Below the pieces are notes generated by a model. It had not been told where the DNA came from and searched no databases. It was given only the letters and a program-made list of their open reading frames with translations. From a virus: 36,326 nucleotides of DNA. Positions 34,360 to 36,326 of the stretch are shown here, piece after piece (the first letter of the stretch is position 1; each line of letters opens with the position of its first letter). Position numbers and translations under genes: made by a program. The stretch spans positions 1 to 36,326 of the IMG/VR virus record IMGVR_UViG_3300032291_001037; one strand, written 5' to 3'.

Positions 34360-36326
34360 GTGGCAGATTTAGCAAACCTAAGAATTGGCGTTGATAGCCG
34401 TGATGTTAAATCTGCCATTGCTGACCTTATTGGCTTAGGCAATGCCGCCACTGGCACTGAGCGGTCATTGTCAAGGATTACTAAAACTATCTCATTCGCA
34501 TCGCTAGGAGCTGGCTTTGCGATGGTTGTAAAAAACGCGGTTGATTTTGAAAAGTCGATAGCTGAAATATCTACACTTGTTGATACCAGCGTTGTATCGG
34601 TCGATGAATTAAGCGCCGCTGTTCGTGAGCAAGCCAAGGCATTTGGTGGAGATGTTCAAACACAAGCTAGAGCTTTATATCAAATCATATCTGCTGGCGC
34701 ATCTGATGCGGCTACTGCCAACAATATTCTTACTGCATCCAATAAATTGGCAGCGGGTGGCGTTACGGATGTTCTGACGGCTGCTGACGGCTTAACCAGC
34801 GTATTAAATGCCTATGGCGACAAGGTTGCTGGGGCGACGGCAGTTTCAGATGCAATGTTTGTGGCTATGAAGGGTGGTAAGACAACCATTGCTGAACTGT
34901 CTTCAAACCTTGGCGCGGTTGCTCCGTTAGCGGCGCAGATGGGTATATCATTTGATGAACTAACTGCATCAACGGCGGCCTTAACTAAAGGCGGTGTAAG
35001 CACTAGCGTTGCCATGACGGGTTTACGGGCAATACTTGCGACTATTGCAAAGCCATCCAAGGAAGCAACAGATTTGGCAGCGCAACTTGGGATTGAGTTT
35101 AACTCTGCTGGACTTAAAGCCAAGGGTCTTTCTGGGTTCATGGAGGAACTAAAGCAGAAAACAGGCGGCAATAGTGACGCGATGGCAACGCTGTTTGGCG
35201 GCGTTGAGGCACTTGTTCCTGCGCTTGCCCTATCTGGGAAAGCTGGGCAGGATTTGGCCGTTATCATGGAACAGATGGCGGTTAAAGCTGGCGCAACAGA
35301 TGAGGCTGCTGGCAAAATGGCAAAAACCTTTGCTTTCCAGTTTGGCAAAGCCCTTGCCAATGTAAATGATATTGTGCTGTCGTTTGGTTTAGTTATCCAA
35401 GCCACGCTGCTGCCAGCTTTGACCTTCTTCAACGAAAATCTCAATCAAATCCAAGAAACATTAAAAACTGTTGCCTTCGCCGTTGCTGGCGCGGCGGCTG
35501 CGTTTGTTGCCTTAAAGGCTGCAATGGGTGTGCAAGCACTGGTGCTATTCATAGGCCAAGTTTACGCTTTGGTTGTAGGTTTGGGGCTTGCTGGCACAGC
35601 CAGTGTCGCAGCTACATTTGCACTAAATGCGTTTAAGGCTGCTCTTGCCTCAACAGGCATTGGCTTGATTGTTGTAGCCATTGGCGCACTGGTTGGCGTT
35701 ATATACTCACTGGCTACAGCGCAGTCACGCGCTCGTGAAGAAACCAATGGGCATATTGCTTCCCTAAAAGCATTGGCACAAGCAAGGTCAGTTGATTGGG
35801 CGCAAAAACGTGGCGAAATGGAAATTGACGCCCGTTTGATGGAACGTGATATTCGTTTAATCAAAGAACGGCAAGCCCAGTTGGGTTCAGCAGGGCGCGG
35901 GCCTATCGGCGGTATGCTTATTAAAAATGACATTGCTGCAAAGCAAGAGCGTTTGGACGCTTTAAGGATTGGTATAAAAGAAGCAGATGTTCTTAAAGAA
36001 CAAGCTGACGCAATGGCCGCGATTGCTGTCCCCGCTGCTGCTGCTTCTGCTGGGATTGCTGCTACTGGCAATGCCGCGAAAAAAGCTGAAGACCCGCTGA
36101 AAAAATATCGTGACGCTTTGGCTGATATGGTCGAAGAAGGCAAAAAAATTGGCATGACGCCAGAACAAGTCAAGGCATTTGACGTTGAAAAATTAGCAGT
36201 TCAAGCACTCGCTGCGGGAAGCGAAAAATTAGCTAAGGAAATCTTGGCCGTTGGTGATGCCAATGCTAAAAAACAGGCGCAATATGATGCAACTGAAATG
36301 GCCAATAACTATAAATTAGAGGCAGA
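34360..36326 (+). CDS. Tape measure protein, N-terminal part (continues at position 1)
   Basis: The first 655 residues of the tape measure protein, TP901-type. GTG at 34360 with GGGG about 7 nt upstream; it starts VADLANLRIGVDSRDVKSAI. Residues 60-330 show the TP901 core (VKNAVDFEKSIAEISTLVDT, LYQIISAGASDAATANNILT, ELSSNLGAVAPLAAQMGISF). A hydrophobic segment near 350-450 (AVAGAAAAFVALKAAMG, IGLIVVAIGALVGVIYSLAT) may enter the host membrane on DNA ejection. There is no stop before the window end; the frame carries on at 2-2395. Confidence 0.92.
   Translation, partial: MADLANLRIGVDSRDVKSAIADLIGLGNAATGTERSLSRITKTISFASLGAGFAMVVKNAVDFEKSIAEISTLVDTSVVSVDELSAAVREQAKAFGGDVQTQARALYQIISAGASDAATANNILTASNKLAAGGVTDVLTAADGLTSVLNAYGDKVAGATAVSDAMFVAMKGGKTTIAELSSNLGAVAPLAAQMGISFDELTASTAALTKGGVSTSVAMTGLRAILATIAKPSKEATDLAAQLGIEFNSAGLKAKGLSGFMEELKQKTGGNSDAMATLFGGVEALVPALALSGKAGQDLAVIMEQMAVKAGATDEAAGKMAKTFAFQFGKALANVNDIVLSFGLVIQATLLPALTFFNENLNQIQETLKTVAFAVAGAAAAFVALKAAMGVQALVLFIGQVYALVVGLGLAGTASVAATFALNAFKAALASTGIGLIVVAIGALVGVIYSLATAQSRAREETNGHIASLKALAQARSVDWAQKRGEMEIDARLMERDIRLIKERQAQLGSAGRGPIGGMLIKNDIAAKQERLDALRIGIKEADVLKEQADAMAAIAVPAAAASAGIAATGNAAKKAEDPLKKYRDALADMVEEGKKIGMTPEQVKAFDVEKLAVQALAAGSEKLAKEILAVGDANAKKQAQYDATEMANNYKLEA

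Noticed and set aside
1-36326. tRNA genes
   Set aside because: No TTCGAATC/GGTTCGA-type T-arm with an acceptor stem and CCA end was found by eye. A covariance-model search would be decisive.
1-36326. Integrase, excisionase, attachment site or CI-type repressor
   Set aside because: No tyrosine or serine recombinase motifs and no two-domain repressor are present; the HTH proteins are small single-domain ones.

Overview
This window looks like one complete tailed-phage genome (siphovirus type), linearised inside its tape-measure gene. The open frame that starts at 34360 runs off the right end. It continues in the same frame from the first bases of the window to a stop at 2395, giving a 1,453-residue protein. 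No integrase, excisionase or recognisable CI-type repressor is visible, so a virulent lifestyle or an unusual switch is more likely than classical lysogeny. An alphaproteobacterial host is suggested by a GapR/DUF2312 protein and by gene families (TerL, DUF4055 portal, Pam3-gp28-type holin) common in phages of that class. Host genus cannot be told from the sequence alone.

Layout. (1) 1-4852: tape measure C-terminus, then tail-tip and fibre proteins. (2) 4843-7771: lysis region with a coiled-coil/TM protein, a short TM protein on the opposite strand, M15 endolysin, holin, an i-spanin with the o-spanin nested out of frame, and a metallophosphoesterase. (3) 12680 down to 7768, minus strand: early operon with ERF annealase, YqaJ exonuclease, HNH-type and NinB recombination proteins, GapR-like protein and SSB. 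It is followed by small proteins and a regulator joining an N-terminal HTH to a sigma-70 region 4. (4) 12773-14868, plus strand: HTH, DUF1064 nuclease, lambda-O-like initiator with a probable internal origin, and a putative helicase loader. (5) 14907-15421: one minus-strand gene and a divergent promoter region built on a perfect 20-bp inverted repeat. (6) 15422-17600: small early genes including MazG, a DnaA domain-IV-only protein, HTH and DUF3310. (7) 17597-20190: ParB-like protein, a histidine-phosphatase/TagD-like cytidylyltransferase fusion and a TET-associated-type glycosyltransferase, which together look like a nucleotide-sugar and DNA-hypermodification cassette. (8) 20187-34319: packaging, portal, an inserted set of fibre/adhesin genes, head morphogenesis, scaffold, capsid, connectors, tail tube and frameshifted tail chaperones. 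The tape measure then starts at 34360.

How it works together. Four promoters share one signature: an upstream TGAAAAAAACGC-like block, then a TTTACA-like -35, a 16-17 nt spacer and a TAWAAG-like -10. They drive the two halves of the leftward operon and the divergent pair near 15.3 kb, so a single regulator may govern early expression. A leftward promoter plus a very good intrinsic terminator at 13.3 kb predicts a small RNA of about 55 nt carrying an anti-Shine-Dalgarno stretch. The late region holds a predicted pseudoknot before the tail chaperones, a TTTTTTC slippery site and three tiny hairpins before the scaffold gene.

The most interesting system is the 17.6-20.2 kb cassette: phosphatase, cytidylyltransferase and glycosyltransferase next to a ParB-like protein, with no DNA methyltransferase, TET dioxygenase or hydroxymethylase anywhere in the genome.
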